A stretch of DNA of 64,000 bases from Cryobacterium sp. HLT2-28 (GTDB lineage Bacteria > Actinomycetota > Actinomycetes > Actinomycetales > Microbacteriaceae): assembly GCF_004402495.1 (NCBI RefSeq), contig NZ_SOFH01000029.1, forward strand, positions 186,001 through 250,000, given 5' to 3'. Positions within the stretch are counted from its first letter, which is position 1; each line of letters begins with the position of its first letter. The notes under the pieces were generated by a model. That model was not told the DNA's origin. It saw only the letters and a program-made list of their open reading frames with translations, and did no database searches. This document shows positions 18,356 through 27,985 of this stretch, piece by piece. Position numbers and translations under genes: made by a program.

Positions 18356-19241
18356 CCGCCGGAGAAGTCACCCCGGCATCCGTCGACGCAACACGGTCAC
18401 CGGCTATGCGCTGCTCGCGCCCAGCCTGTTCGGTGTCGTCTGTTTCATGCTGCTGCCCGTACTGGTGGTCGTGTGGCTCAGCTTCCAGAGCTGGGACCTG
18501 ATCGGCCCGATCAGCTTCGTCGGCCTGGACAACTACCGCTCGGTGCTCTCGGACGGCGTGTTCGGCAATTCCCTGCTCGTGACCATCCTGTTCGTGGCCC
18601 TCGTGGTTCCGATCCAGACCCTGATCGGGCTGGGCGCGGCCTCGCTGCTCACCAGGGACCTGCCCGGCTCCGGGTGGTTCCGCACCATCTACGTGCTGCC
18701 GTGGATCTGCGCCCCGCTCGCCCTCGGCGTGGTCTGGAAGTGGATCCTCGCGCCCACGGATGGCGCACTGAACACCCTGGTCGGGGCCAGAATCGAATGG
18801 CTGAGCGACCCCGCACTCGCCCTGCCGACCGTGGCCGCTGTCGTGATCTGGACCAACGTCGGCTACGTCACCCTGTTCTTCATGGCGGGGCTGCTCAACA
18901 TCCCTGAGCAGATCCTGGAGGCGGCGCGGATCGATGGCGCCGGGCCGGTGGCTCTGTTCTGGCAGATCAAGATCCCGCTGCTCCGCCCCACCATGTTCTT
19001 CGTGCTCGTCACCACCGTGATCTCCGCCTTCCAGGTGTTCGACCAGGTCTATGCGCTGACCCAGGGCGGCCCCGCCCACACGACGGATGTCGTCGCCGCC
19101 CGGATCTACTACGAGGCGTTCAGCGCATTCGACCTGGGCCGTGCCGCCGTGATGGCGGTCGTGCTGCTCGTCATCCTGGTCGTCATCACCCTCGCGCAGC
19201 AGCTCTACTTCCGCCGGAGGGTCACCTATGAAATGGACTAG
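18345..19241 (+). CDS. Carbohydrate ABC transporter permease (MalF/UgpA type)
   Basis: A 298-residue membrane subunit of a binding-protein-dependent sugar importer. There are six predicted transmembrane helices, starting with GYALLAPSLFGVVCFMLL. The EAA loop that docks the ATPase is EAARIDGAGPVALFWQIKIPLL. The GTG start overlaps the end of cca by 11 bp, so the transporter may be read through from cca. It is followed with a 14-bp overlap by the second permease. No ATPase gene is adjacent. The substrate is unknown but the family imports sugars or glycerol phosphates. Confidence 0.92.
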   Translation: MASSRRRSHPGIRRRNTVTGYALLAPSLFGVVCFMLLPVLVVVWLSFQSWDLIGPISFVGLDNYRSVLSDGVFGNSLLVTILFVALVVPIQTLIGLGAASLLTRDLPGSGWFRTIYVLPWICAPLALGVVWKWILAPTDGALNTLVGARIEWLSDPALALPTVAAVVIWTNVGYVTLFFMAGLLNIPEQILEAARIDGAGPVALFWQIKIPLLRPTMFFVLVTTVISAFQVFDQVYALTQGGPAHTTDVVAARIYYEAFSAFDLGRAAVMAVVLLVILVVITLAQQLYFRRRVTYEMD

Positions 19242-20049
19242 GACGGCAGGCATCTACCTGGTGCTCGGCCTCGGGGCCGCGTTCACCCTGGCCCCCTTCC
19301 TGCTGAGCATCCTCACCGCCTTCAAGACCCGGGAGCAGTTCGCCGGGCAGTCCGTGCTGGCCTGGCCGGACCCGTTCACCGTCGACAACATCGCGCGGGT
19401 CCTGGCCGGACCGGCCGAGTTCGGACGTGCCGTGGTGGTCACCCTGCTCGCGGCCGTGCTCATCCTGATCGGCCAGCTGGTCTGCTCAATCCTCGCCGCC
19501 TACGCGTTCGCCCGGGTGGATTTCCGGGGCCGCCAGGTATTGTTCTGGGTCTACCTGTCGACGCTGATGATCCCGCCGGTGGTGCTGATCATCCCGCTTT
19601 ACCTGATGATGACGCAGGCCGGGCTCCGCAACTCGTTCTGGAGCCTCGTGCTGCCGTTCGCGTTCGCATCGCCCTACGCGGTTTTCCTCCTACGAGAGTA
19701 TTTCCGCGGCATCCCGCAGGAGCTGATCGACGCGGCCCGGCTCGACGGGGCGAACACCCTCGACGTGCTGGTGGAGATCGTCGTGCCGTTGTCGAAGCCG
19801 ATCATCGCGACCCTGACCCTGATCACAATCGTCAGCCACTGGAACAGCTTCATGTGGCCGCTCGTCGTCACCACCGGCCCGCAGTGGCGGGTGGTCACCG
19901 TGGCGACGGCATCCCTGCAGAGCCAGTTCAACGGCAACTGGACCCTCGTGATGGCCGCGACCACGCTGGCCCTGGTGCCCCTGCTCGTGCTGTTCCTCGT
20001 CTTCCAGCGGCAGTTCGTGCGTTCCATCACCATCTCCGGATTTAAGTAG
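19228..20049 (+). CDS. Carbohydrate ABC transporter permease (MalG/UgpE type)
   Basis: The second membrane subunit, 273 residues, six helices, starting YLVLGLGAAFTLAPFLLSIL. Its EAA loop reads DAARLDGANTLDVLVEIVVPLSKP, the standard CUT1-family interface with the ATPase. Overlap with the preceding permease and 45 bp to the binding protein indicate one operon. It forms a heterodimer with the previous gene product. Confidence 0.93.
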   Translation: MKWTRTAGIYLVLGLGAAFTLAPFLLSILTAFKTREQFAGQSVLAWPDPFTVDNIARVLAGPAEFGRAVVVTLLAAVLILIGQLVCSILAAYAFARVDFRGRQVLFWVYLSTLMIPPVVLIIPLYLMMTQAGLRNSFWSLVLPFAFASPYAVFLLREYFRGIPQELIDAARLDGANTLDVLVEIVVPLSKPIIATLTLITIVSHWNSFMWPLVVTTGPQWRVVTVATASLQSQFNGNWTLVMAATTLALVPLLVLFLVFQRQFVRSITISGFK

Positions 20050-20094
20050 GCTTAGGGCTTCCCGGCTTCGACCGGACTCCCCCGAAGGACACTA

Positions 20095-21429
20095 ATGCCC
20101 AAGCGTTCAACAGTCATTGCCGCCAGCGCGCTTGCCGCGGTACTCGTCATCGCCGGGGCTGTGACGGCACTGACCGTCGGCGGCCAGGCCTCCGCCGCGA
20201 AGACGACAGTGACCGTGCGGCTGTGGGATGACCAGGTCGCCAAGGCGTACGAGGCATCCTTCGCCGCCTTCGAGAAGAAGAACCCGGACATCGACGTGAC
20301 GGTGACCGTGATCCCCTGGGCCGACTACTGGACGAAACTGCGCACCGACGTGGCGGGCAAGAACGTCGACGACGTCTTCTGGGTTGACGGCGGCGACTAC
20401 CCGGCCTACGCCGACGCCGGAGCGCTGCTGAACATCGACAAGGCGCTGGGCGCGGATGCCGCGGCCGCCTGGTCCCCGGCCGTCGTCAAGCAGTACACCC
20501 GGGACGGTGTGCTCTGGGGGGTGCCGCAGCTCGCCGACCCCGGCATCGCCGTGTACTACAACGCCGACCTGCTCGCGGAGGCCGGCCTGACTCCGGCCGA
20601 CATCGCGGACCTCCACTGGGACCCGACCGGCGCCGCAGACACGCTGCTGCCGACCCTGAAGAAGCTGACGAAGGACACGAACGGGACCACGGCCGACAAC
20701 CCCGGCTTCGACGGCACCAGCCTGGCCCAGTACGGCTACAACGCCGGCTACGACCTGCAGGCCATGCTGCTGAACTATGTCGCCTCCGGCGGGGCGACCT
20801 TCCAGGACGGCGAGGAGTACTCCTTCGCCTCCCCGAAGGGGACCGCGGCGTTCCAGTACCTCGTCGACCTGATCAACACCGCTCATGTGGCGCCGTCGGC
20901 GGCGGACACGAACACCAACGGCGACTTCAGCCGCGACCAGTTCCTCCAGGGCAAGATGGCGCTGTTCCAGAGCGGCGTCTACAACCTCGCCAACGTCAAC
21001 GACGGCGCCTCCTTCGCCTGGGGCGTCACCCGGCTCCCGGCCGGTCCGGCCGGAGCGATCAGCGGCGTGGACGGCATCGTGGCCGCCGGCAGCACCTCCT
21101 CCGCCCATCCCGCCGAGACCAAGCGGGTGCTCGAGTGGCTCGGCAGTGCCCGGGGATCGAGCTACATCGGAGCCAACGGGTCCGCGTCCCCGGCCGTCAC
21201 GGCCGCCCAGGCCGACTACACCGCCTACTGGACCGCCAAGAAGGTGGACATCAGAGCGTTCTACGACGTGCTCGAGAACGGCTCCGCCCCCGCCATCACG
21301 GGCGGCGGCTGGCCCGCCGCCGACAACGCGATGCGACCGCTCCTGCAGGAGGTCTTCCTCGGCCGCACCCCCGTCGCCGAGGGTGTGAAGGCCGCGCAGG
21401 ACGCCGCCAACGCCGCCGTGGCGAAGTAG
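20095..21429 (+). CDS. Extracellular sugar-binding protein (ABC importer)
   Basis: A 444-residue solute-binding protein of the family 1 extracellular type (SBP_bac_1). It delivers a carbohydrate to the two permeases encoded just before. After an N-terminal hydrophobic helix (about residues 9-30, ending GGQASAAK), the mature protein starts TVTVRLWDDQ and has the usual features DVFWVDGGDYPAYAD, GVPQLADPGIAVYYN and QFLQGKMALFQSGVY. Unusually for a Gram-positive importer there is no lipobox cysteine, so it is either cleaved and free or held by the uncleaved helix. The C-terminus is Ala-rich. Confidence 0.9.
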   Translation: MPKRSTVIAASALAAVLVIAGAVTALTVGGQASAAKTTVTVRLWDDQVAKAYEASFAAFEKKNPDIDVTVTVIPWADYWTKLRTDVAGKNVDDVFWVDGGDYPAYADAGALLNIDKALGADAAAAWSPAVVKQYTRDGVLWGVPQLADPGIAVYYNADLLAEAGLTPADIADLHWDPTGAADTLLPTLKKLTKDTNGTTADNPGFDGTSLAQYGYNAGYDLQAMLLNYVASGGATFQDGEEYSFASPKGTAAFQYLVDLINTAHVAPSAADTNTNGDFSRDQFLQGKMALFQSGVYNLANVNDGASFAWGVTRLPAGPAGAISGVDGIVAAGSTSSAHPAETKRVLEWLGSARGSSYIGANGSASPAVTAAQADYTAYWTAKKVDIRAFYDVLENGSAPAITGGGWPAADNAMRPLLQEVFLGRTPVAEGVKAAQDAANAAVAK

Positions 21430-21510
21430 GCGCAGCGGGCCGGCACGGCGGCGCCACGTCGACCGGCTCGGGCGCGGCTCGGGCGCGACTCGGCCCCAGC
21501 TCGCCGACAG

Positions 21511-21572
21511 AGACCTTTTCGGTCGAGCCTGACCGGTACGCCCGTCGGGCTCGACCGAAACGGTAGAACTCG
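21511..21572. repeat. Palindromic intergenic repeat, copy 1
   Basis: CTTTTCGGTCGAGCC at 21515-21529 pairs with GGCTCGACCGAAA at 21548-21560 around an 18-bp loop. It lies about 85 bp after the binding-protein stop. A related sequence occurs in inverted orientation at 22391-22442, so this looks like a REP-type mobile palindrome. It could also act as a transcription stop, but no T-tract follows on the plus strand. Confidence 0.6.
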
Positions 21573-21673
21573 ACGCCAGGGCGGTGGTCCTCCACAGAGG
21601 GCGACCTCGGGCTGGTGTGCACGGGGGCGGCTGGCTCCGGTGCGGAGGAGCGCCGCGTCGCAATGATCGGCGG

Positions 21674-22366
21674 GTGGACACTCGCGACTTCCTGCATCCA
21701 ACAGCCCTCTCCCTGACGCGCCGCAGCCAGCCGGTGCCGCCCCACCACTCGGCAGCCCGGGTGTGGGGTCTGCCGATACTGGGCCGGTGGCCTGCGGAGG
21801 TGCATTTCCTCCTCCCCGCCGGCGCCAAGCGAAGGACCCACGCCAGGGTCGTCTGGCCCTATGACAATTTCCGCGACGATGAGGTCGTCGAATTGGACGG
21901 CTACCTGGTCACCAGCCGACTGCGCACGATGGTCGATCTCGCACGCGCAACTCCGTTCGCCTCCGCCGTGACTACTCTCGACGCCGGACTTCGCGCGCCC
22001 TACCTCATGCCGGACGGGGAGCGCAGCGAGACGATCGCCCGGGAAGAACTCCAGGAGGCCGTGGCACGGCTCGGCTCCGCGCGGGGATGCCGCGCCGCCC
22101 GCGTTGCGGCCGGTTTCGCCGACGGGCAGTCGGGTTCGACGGGAGAATCAGTCAGCCGAGCGAACATCCACCTCAGCGGGAGGCCGGCGCCGATTCTCCT
22201 GGTCGTCTACCCCTTCCCGGCGGCGGCGAGGACAGGGTCGAAGGTCCGGGAGGATCGACTCCGGGCCCCGAATCGGGCAATGGTGCGCCGGCTCCGGGCC
22301 GTTTTGGTGAGTCCGACGAGACTCCGAACTCTGCTCATCGCCGCCGGGCTGAGGCCGGAACGGTGA
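21674..22366 (+). pseudogene. Remnant of an AbiEi-like/DUF559 (Vsr-fold) protein
   Basis: The open frame encodes a partial member of a family common in Microbacteriaceae, where an AbiEi-type antitoxin-like region precedes a DUF559/Vsr-like nuclease fold. Recognisable pieces are SAARVWGLPILGRWP, DEVVELDGYLVTSRLRTMVDLARATPF, ARVAAGFADGQSGSTGESVSRANIHLSG and, near the end, KVREDRLRA and LIAAGL. The N-terminus is lost, and the segment that should hold the nuclease core between GESVSR and VREDRL is deleted. It is flanked by two palindromic repeats. Family assignment is from motif memory. Confidence 0.5.
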
Positions 22367-22390
22367 CCAGCCGCGGCCACTTCGCCCTGT

Positions 22391-22442
22391 GCGGCCGAAG
22401 CCGACCGGTGCGCAGGTCGGTTTCGACCGAAAAGGCAGATCT
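22391..22442. repeat. Palindromic intergenic repeat, copy 2 (inverted relative to copy 1)
   Basis: GGCCGAAGCCGACC and GGTCGGTTTCGACC form a 14-bp imperfect hairpin (12 of 14 paired), followed by GAAAAGGCAGATCTCGGC. The reverse complement of this block aligns with copy 1, including CGCCGA and CCTTTTCGGTCGA. The two copies flank the DUF559 remnant about 0.85 kb apart. Confidence 0.6.
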
Positions 22443-22631
22443 CGGCGGTTGGGGGACGCGAACCGTCGGCGCGGAGGGCGCCGGTCCGGAGCGGTGGCGA
22501 ACGACCGCTGCATCCGGTAGTCTTGGCAGGTTGTCTGCGCGCCGGAATCCCGGCCTCCGCCCTCGACACATGCACAACCCTCCTGTTGCAGAGATTCTGC
22601 AGCCGTTTAGTCCGAAGGAGGTGGGTTAGTC

Positions 22632-23177
22632 ATGCATCAGTACGAGTTGATGGTTATCCTCGATCCCGAGATCGATGAGCGCACCGTAGCTCCCAGCCTT
22701 GACAAGTTCCTCAACGTTGTTCGCAACGATGGTGGAACGATTGACAAGGTTGACGTTTGGGGTCGCCGCCGTCTCGCATACGAGATCAACAAGAAGACCG
22801 AGGGCATCTATGCCGTCGTCGACTTCACCGCGAACGCTTCTGCGACGGCCGAGCTCGACCGCCAGTTGAAGCTGTCGGAGGCAGTCATGCGCACCAAGGT
22901 TCTCCGCGCAGAAGAAGGCATCGCCCAGGTTGCCGTCGCGAGCAAGCTTGCCGCCGAGAAGGCCGCCCGCAAGGCAGCCAACCCGAAGGTCATCGCAGCC
23001 AAGGCTGAAGCCGCCGCTGCCGCTCCCGCCGCCAAGGTCGCCGCATCCGTGAAGCCCGCATCGGCATCCGCCGCCGCGGCCGTCAAGGCTGCTCCTGCCA
23101 AGGTCGACGCTCCTGCCGCGACGGAAGCCGACGCTCCCGCCGCTGCCGTGCCCGCCGACAAGGCAAGCGACAAGTAG
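22632..23177 (+). CDS. rpsF: 30S ribosomal protein S6 with long C-terminal tail
   Basis: S6 binds S18 on the 30S platform. Residues 1-95 are a normal S6 fold ([35 protein letters not shown]). Residues 96-181 are a low-complexity Ala/Lys/Pro tail; most S6 proteins stop near residue 100. A strong RBS (AAGGAGG) lies 10 bases before the ATG. First gene of the conserved rpsF-ssb-rpsR-rplI operon. Confidence 0.96.
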   Translation: MHQYELMVILDPEIDERTVAPSLDKFLNVVRNDGGTIDKVDVWGRRRLAYEINKKTEGIYAVVDFTANASATAELDRQLKLSEAVMRTKVLRAEEGIAQVAVASKLAAEKAARKAANPKVIAAKAEAAAAAPAAKVAASVKPASASAAAAVKAAPAKVDAPAATEADAPAAAVPADKASDK

Positions 23178-23180
23178 CCG

Positions 23181-23684
23181 ATGGCCGGCGAGACCGTAAT
23201 CACCGTAGTGGGCAACCTCACCAGCGACCCGGAGCTGCGTTACACGCAGAACGGACTGGCGGTTGCCAACTTCACCATCGCATCCACTCCGCGCAATTTC
23301 GATCGCGCATCGAGCGAGTGGAAAGATGGTGAGTCGTTGTTCCTGCGTGCGAGCGTCTGGCGTGAATTCGCCGAGCACGTTGCAGGGTCACTGACCAAGG
23401 GTTCCCGAGTCATCGCTACCGGGCGTCTCAAGCAGCGCTCGTATGAGACGAAGGAAGGCGAGAAGCGCACGAGCATGGAGCTCGAGATCGACGAAATTGG
23501 TCCTTCGCTGCGCTACGCCACCGCTTCGCTCACCCGCGCGCAGTCATCGTCCTCTCCTCGTGGCGGCGGCGCACCTGCCGTCTCCGGGAACGACGAGCCC
23601 TGGGCAGCCACCGCCCCCGCCGCGAACACCGGCGGAGACGTGTGGAACACTCCGGGCAACTTCAGCGACGAGACACCCTTCTAA
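23181..23684 (+). CDS. ssb: Single-stranded DNA-binding protein
   Basis: A 167-residue SSB that coats single-stranded DNA in replication and repair. The OB fold covers residues 1-110 ([29 protein letters not shown]). A Gly/Ser/Pro/Ala linker leads to the acidic tip DETPF that recruits partner proteins. It begins 4 bp after rpsF in the S6-SSB-S18-L9 operon. Intact. Confidence 0.96.
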   Translation: MAGETVITVVGNLTSDPELRYTQNGLAVANFTIASTPRNFDRASSEWKDGESLFLRASVWREFAEHVAGSLTKGSRVIATGRLKQRSYETKEGEKRTSMELEIDEIGPSLRYATASLTRAQSSSSPRGGGAPAVSGNDEPWAATAPAANTGGDVWNTPGNFSDETPF

Positions 23685-23738
23685 GCCAGGCCCCCGGGCA
23701 GCTGGCTGAAAAACTCTTCTTAAGAAAGTAAGGAAATC

Positions 23739-24002
23739 ATGGCTGGAAAGTCGAGCGGCGACCGCCGCAAGCCGCTCCGCGGAGCTAAGGGTGGCAAGAA
23801 TGCCGCTCCCGCGAAGTCGATCCGGGTTGGTGTCATCGATTACAAGGATGTCCCCACCCTTCGCAAGTTCATCTCCGAGCGTGGAAAGATCCGCGCCCGC
23901 CGCATCACCGGTGTCTCCGTCCAGGAGCAGCGTCTGATCGCCCGTGCCGTCAAGAACGCCCGTGAAATGGCGTTGTTGCCTTACGCCGGCTCAGGCAGGT
24001 AG
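23739..24002 (+). CDS. rpsR: 30S ribosomal protein S18
   Basis: An 87-residue S18 that pairs with S6. It has the typical core [27 protein letters not shown] and the ending [15 protein letters not shown]. There are no cysteines, so this is the zinc-free form. RBS-like AAGTAAGGA lies 8 bases before the ATG. Third gene of the rpsF operon, 54 bp after ssb. Confidence 0.97.
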   Translation: MAGKSSGDRRKPLRGAKGGKNAAPAKSIRVGVIDYKDVPTLRKFISERGKIRARRITGVSVQEQRLIARAVKNAREMALLPYAGSGR

Positions 24003-24011
24003 GGAACCCAC

Positions 24012-24461
24012 ATGTCAAAAATCATTCTGACGCACGAGGTCTCCGGCCTCGGAGCACCCGGTGACATCGTCGAGGTCAAGAACGGGTACGCCCGTAACTA
24101 CCTCTACCCGCAGGGGTTCGCCGTGTCCTGGACCCGCGGTGGCGAGAAGCAGATCGAACAGATCAAGGCAGCTCGCGTAGCCCGTGAGCACGCCACCCTC
24201 GAAGAGGCGCAGGCACTCAAGGCCGCACTCGAGAACGCCAAGGTCAAGCTGGTCGTCAAGGCCGGCGAAGGCGGACGCCTCTTCGGGTCCGTCAAGCAGT
24301 CCGATGTTGCCGAGGCAGTTGCGGCTGCCGGACTCGGTGCCATCGACAAGCGCAAGATCGAGCTCAGCCCGGTCAAGATGACCGGTGAGCACAAGGCAAC
24401 GGTTCGTCTTCGTGACGAGCTCAGCGCGACCATCACCCTGCTGGTGGTAGCCGCAAAGTAA
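24012..24461 (+). CDS. rplI: 50S ribosomal protein L9
   Basis: A 149-residue L9. The N-domain [31 protein letters not shown] is followed by a long connecting helix and the C-domain with [16 protein letters not shown]. Length is standard. It starts 9 bp after rpsR and ends the operon; a strong terminator follows 14 bp later. Confidence 0.97.
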   Translation: MSKIILTHEVSGLGAPGDIVEVKNGYARNYLYPQGFAVSWTRGGEKQIEQIKAARVAREHATLEEAQALKAALENAKVKLVVKAGEGGRLFGSVKQSDVAEAVAAAGLGAIDKRKIELSPVKMTGEHKATVRLRDELSATITLLVVAAK

Positions 24462-24475
24462 GCCTGCCGAACGGA

Positions 24476-24518
24476 AGTAGCGGTGGGGTCCGAGAGGACC
24501 TCACCGCTACTCCTTTTT
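24476..24518 (+). terminator. Intrinsic terminator of the rpsF-rplI operon
   Basis: A 16-bp stem with one mismatch (AGTAGCGGTGGGGTCC and GGACCTCACCGCTACT) closed by a GAGA tetraloop is followed by CCTTTTT. It is one of the clearest intrinsic terminators in the window and isolates the DnaA-box region and dnaB from the ribosomal operon. Confidence 0.92.
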
Positions 24519-24900
24519 AACCCCGGCGTATCCCCCTACTTCGGGGGCATTTCAGATGCTGAAAGCCAGCTTTTGTACACAGGGCACGTCTCACAATCCC
24601 AAGGTTCAATGCGTAGTTGAAACAAGTTTTTGCACACAGCTGTGAATAGATTTAATAGCTGGTCAGAACTTATATTTCTACACAAGCTCTTAAGTTGTCC
24701 ACAGCTGAGTGCACAGCTTGTGCACAACACACACGGCGTTTCGCCCAGATTATCCACAGTGTTATCCACAGGGGGGTTTGGTCGCTGTGAAGACGCGTCC
24801 GTATCGTGGGCACGCGGCCGATTCATGGTGTGCACGGGGTGCGGACAGGTGTTGTCGGTGGGCCCTGATAGACCAGCACCAGAAATAGAAGGAGGCACCG
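24519..24900. promoter_or_regulatory. dnaB upstream region with a cluster of DnaA boxes
   Basis: This gene-free 380-bp region is unusually AT-rich for the window and packed with DnaA-box sequences. They are TTGTACACA (24573-24581), TTTGCACACA (24629-24638), the complement of CTATTCACA (24641-24649), TTGTCCACA (24695-24703), the palindrome TTGTGCACAA (24718-24727), and two perfect TTATCCACA at 24750-24758 and 24762-24770. The last two lie 12 bp apart start to start, 130 bp before the dnaB start. DnaA control of helicase expression, a titration site or an initiation-like element are all possible. Confidence 0.85.
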
Positions 24901-26292
24901 GTGTCGATTGCTCACTTGGGTCTGGCAGACAAGCGCGGAGCAGATGCGCGCGGCGGATCCGAGACCCGGCACACGGAACGCACCCTCCCCCACGACCTCC
25001 TCGCAGAGCAGAGCGCCCTCGGCGGAATGATGCTGAGCAAGGATGCCGTCGCCGACGTCGTCGAGACCGTCCGGGCCGCGGACTTCTACATCCCCAAGCA
25101 CGAGATCATCTTCGACGCGATCCTCTCGCTCTACGCGCAGGGTGAGCCGACCGATGTCATCGCGGTCACCGACGAACTCACCAAGCTCGGCGAACTGTCC
25201 AGGGCCGGCGGCGCCGACTACCTGCACACCCTCACCAGCCTGGTCCCGACCGCGGCCAACGCGGGCTTCTATTCCTCGATCGTCGCCGAGCGGGCGCTGC
25301 TGCGCCGCCTGGTCGAGGCCGGCACCCGCATCGCCCAGATGGGCTACTCCGGCGAGGGCGAGGTGCTCGACCTGGTGAACACGGCCCAGGCCGAGATCTA
25401 CGCCGTCACCGGCGGCACCGAAACCGAAGACTACGTGCCGTTGACGGATGCCGTCACGGCCGCCATCGACGAGATCGAGGCCGCCAAGCTCAAAGACGGT
25501 CAGATGACCGGAGTGCCGACCGGTTTCGCGGACATGGACGAGCTCACCAACGGCTTCCACCCGGGCCAGCTGATCATCGTGGCGGCCCGCCCGGCCCTCG
25601 GCAAGTCCACCCTGGCCCTCGACTTCGCCCGGGCCGCGTCGATCAAACACGACATGCCCAGCATCTTCTTCTCCCTGGAAATGGGCCGCAGCGAGATCGC
25701 GATGCGCCTGCTCGCCGCCGAGGCATCCGTGCCGCTGCAGAGCATGCGCAAGGGATCCGTCGACGCCCGGGACTGGACCACGATCGCAGCAACCCGCGGC
25801 CGGATCAATGACGCCCCGCTCTACATCGACGACAGCCCCAACATGACCCTGGTCGAGATCCGGGCTAAGTGCCGCCGGCTCAAGCAGCGCGTCGGCCTGA
25901 AGATGGTCATCATCGACTACCTGCAGCTGATGACATCAGGCAAGAAGGTCGAGTCCCGCCAGCAGGAAGTCAGTGAGTTCTCGCGGGCGCTCAAGCTGAT
26001 GGCCAAGGAACTGCAGGTTCCCGTGATCGCGTTGTCCCAGCTGAACCGTGGCCCCGAACAGCGCGCAGACAAGATGCCCGCCATCTCCGACCTCCGAGAG
26101 TCCGGTTCGCTCGAGCAGGATGCCGACATGGTCATCCTTCTGCATCGCGAGAGCGCCTACGAGAAAGACAACCCACGTGCCGGAGAGGCCGACCTCATCG
26201 TCGCCAAACACCGCAACGGGCCCACCCGCACGGTCACGGTCGCGTTCCACGGCCACTACTCGCGCTTCGCCGATATGGTGCCGGGAGCCTAG
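24901..26292 (+). CDS. dnaB: Replicative DNA helicase DnaB
   Basis: The hexameric 5'-3' helicase of the replication fork. The 463-residue protein has the N-terminal collar domain (HDLLAEQSALGGMMLS), a linker, and a RecA-like motor with Walker A AARPALGKST near residues 227-236. MVIIDYLQLM is Walker B, and VIALSQLNRGPEQRADKMP and the arginine-finger region KHRNGPT follow. No intein is present. GTG start with GAAGGAGG just upstream. Expression may respond to DnaA through the upstream box cluster. Confidence 0.97.
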   Translation: MSIAHLGLADKRGADARGGSETRHTERTLPHDLLAEQSALGGMMLSKDAVADVVETVRAADFYIPKHEIIFDAILSLYAQGEPTDVIAVTDELTKLGELSRAGGADYLHTLTSLVPTAANAGFYSSIVAERALLRRLVEAGTRIAQMGYSGEGEVLDLVNTAQAEIYAVTGGTETEDYVPLTDAVTAAIDEIEAAKLKDGQMTGVPTGFADMDELTNGFHPGQLIIVAARPALGKSTLALDFARAASIKHDMPSIFFSLEMGRSEIAMRLLAAEASVPLQSMRKGSVDARDWTTIAATRGRINDAPLYIDDSPNMTLVEIRAKCRRLKQRVGLKMVIIDYLQLMTSGKKVESRQQEVSEFSRALKLMAKELQVPVIALSQLNRGPEQRADKMPAISDLRESGSLEQDADMVILLHRESAYEKDNPRAGEADLIVAKHRNGPTRTVTVAFHGHYSRFADMVPGA

Positions 26293-26513
26293 CCACCCAG
26301 GCACCGGGCCATCCGGGGGGCCGGGTTTACCGGACGCCCAGCCATCCCCGTCATTCCATTCCCGCACCGGTACGCGGTGGCGAAGGGCGTGCGCGGTCAT
26401 ATTCGCCGAGCGGCAAACGATCACCGCTACGCTACGAACGGGGCGTAAGTGCCGCGCAAGCGTTCGGAACGGTCCGTGCTCGCTCGTGGCCGGGCGCCAT
26501 GGAGGAGACGCGT

Positions 26514-27673
<1,160 letters not shown>

Positions 27674-27674
<1 letters not shown>

Positions 27675-27985
27675 TGGATCCCGTCACCCTGCTGACCGTC
27701 GTCGTCCTGGCGGTCTTCGTCGGCTTCGAGGTCGTCTCCAAGGTCTCGAGCACCCTGCACACGCCCCTGATGAGCGGTGCGAACGCCATCCACGGCATCA
27801 TCCTGATCGGCGCCATCACGGTCGCCGGGCAGAGCCTGAACCCGTGGCTGCTCACGATCGCCCTGATCGCCGTCGTGCTCGCGACCGCCAACCTGGTCGG
27901 CGGCTTCGTCGTCACCGACCGGATGCTCAAGATGTTCGCCCCCCGCAAACCGGCCGGCGCTGACGCGAAGGACGCAAAGAAATGA
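27674..27985 (+). CDS. pntAB: NAD(P) transhydrogenase subunit alpha part 2 (membrane)
   Basis: A 103-residue membrane subunit forming part of the proton channel (dII). Three hydrophobic helices are visible, with the family segment KVSSTLHTPLMSGANAIHGI after the first. The C-terminus is a Lys/Ala-rich tail. The start overlaps the end of pntAA by one base and the end overlaps pntB by four, so the three subunits are translationally coupled. Splitting the alpha chain in two is usual in actinobacteria. Confidence 0.93.

Noticed and set aside
20107..21828. 573-codon minus-strand frame opposite the sugar-binding protein
   Set aside because: Shadow frame of a clear gene; low-complexity Val/Gly/Arg/His sequence.
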